Assembly: GCA_964564475.1 (NCBI GenBank)
Contig: CAZMBM010000120.1
Span: 1 to 6,400 of the forward strand
Reading direction: 5' to 3'
Source: CG1-02-35-72 sp964564475
GTDB taxonomy: Bacteria; Bacteroidota; Bacteroidia; Flavobacteriales; Flavobacteriaceae
Length of the DNA: 6,400 bases
Positions within the stretch are counted from its first letter, which is position 1. Each line of letters begins with the position of its first letter. Of this stretch, positions 6,375 to 6,400 are shown in pieces. The position numbers were made by a program, and so were the translations under genes. The notes beneath the pieces were generated by a model. The model was not told the DNA's origin. It made no database searches and saw only the letters and a list, made by a program, of their open reading frames with translations.

Positions 6375-6394
6375 ATCGGGAATTATCGGGAATC
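6375..6394. repeat. Two tandem copies of a 10-bp unit
   Basis: ATCGGGAATT is followed immediately by ATCGGGAATC, nine of ten positions identical. The first copy is also the right half of a small inverted repeat, CCGAT-GACA-ATCGG at 6366-6379. Motifs around CCCGAT/ATCGGG are familiar to me as intergenic repeats in flavobacterial genomes, but I cannot check that here. The rest of 6263-6400 shows no coding capacity beyond very short frames. Confidence 0.45.
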
Positions 6395-6400
6395 TATTTA

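Noticed and set aside
6369..6400. ATG preceded by an AAAGGAAG-like site, open to the end of the window (MTIGNYRESI)
   Set aside because: The frame is only ten codons here and consists of the tandem repeat, so there is no evidence of coding; the true status depends on sequence beyond 6400.
1..6400. Possible depletion of CATG, the site of M.NlaIII
   Set aside because: A hand count found about ten sites, fewer than a rough base-composition estimate would give. The window is too short and the methyltransferase's specificity is unknown, so no conclusion is drawn.

Overview
The window looks like chromosomal DNA from a member of the Bacteroidota, most likely a flavobacterium. The sequence is AT-rich and most starts lack a strong Shine-Dalgarno sequence. 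A TAnnTTTG-type -7 element lies upstream of thymidine kinase. Several proteins (the DUF4254 protein, the DUF3089 lipoprotein, the stand-alone alanine racemase and the zinc-ligand-poor thymidine kinase) resemble forms I associate with that phylum. This placement rests on remembered family features, not on a search.

Left half, minus strand (18-2170): tdk, alr and mscL are read leftward in that order. They encode thymidine kinase, alanine racemase and the large-conductance mechanosensitive channel. tdk and alr overlap by 14 nt, and alr is followed after 46 nt by mscL, so they probably share a transcript. A divergent intergenic region (2171-2276) separates them from the right half. It holds a tdk -7 element and a perfect 9-bp inverted repeat.

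Right half, plus strand (2277-6262): five genes are packed with no noncoding base between them. Each junction is a stop/start overlap (TGATG, then ATGA three times). In order they encode: a 230-aa two-part protein of unknown function; a 220-aa protein with a plausible PD-(D/E)XK nuclease active site; a D12-class (NlaIII/FokI-type) adenine DNA methyltransferase; a DUF4254 protein; and a DUF3089 lipoprotein with an alpha/beta-hydrolase serine motif. The nuclease-like gene and the methyltransferase next to it could form a type II restriction-modification pair whose endonuclease family I do not recognise. This is the most interesting candidate in the window. The pair sits inside what otherwise looks like an ordinary conserved operon.

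Right end (6263-6400): no gene is evident. The stretch holds a 33-nt perfect palindrome that overlaps the last stop codon, a second stem-loop that reads as an intrinsic terminator on the minus strand, and two tandem copies of a 10-bp unit. It is probably a transcription-end region, perhaps between convergent genes.
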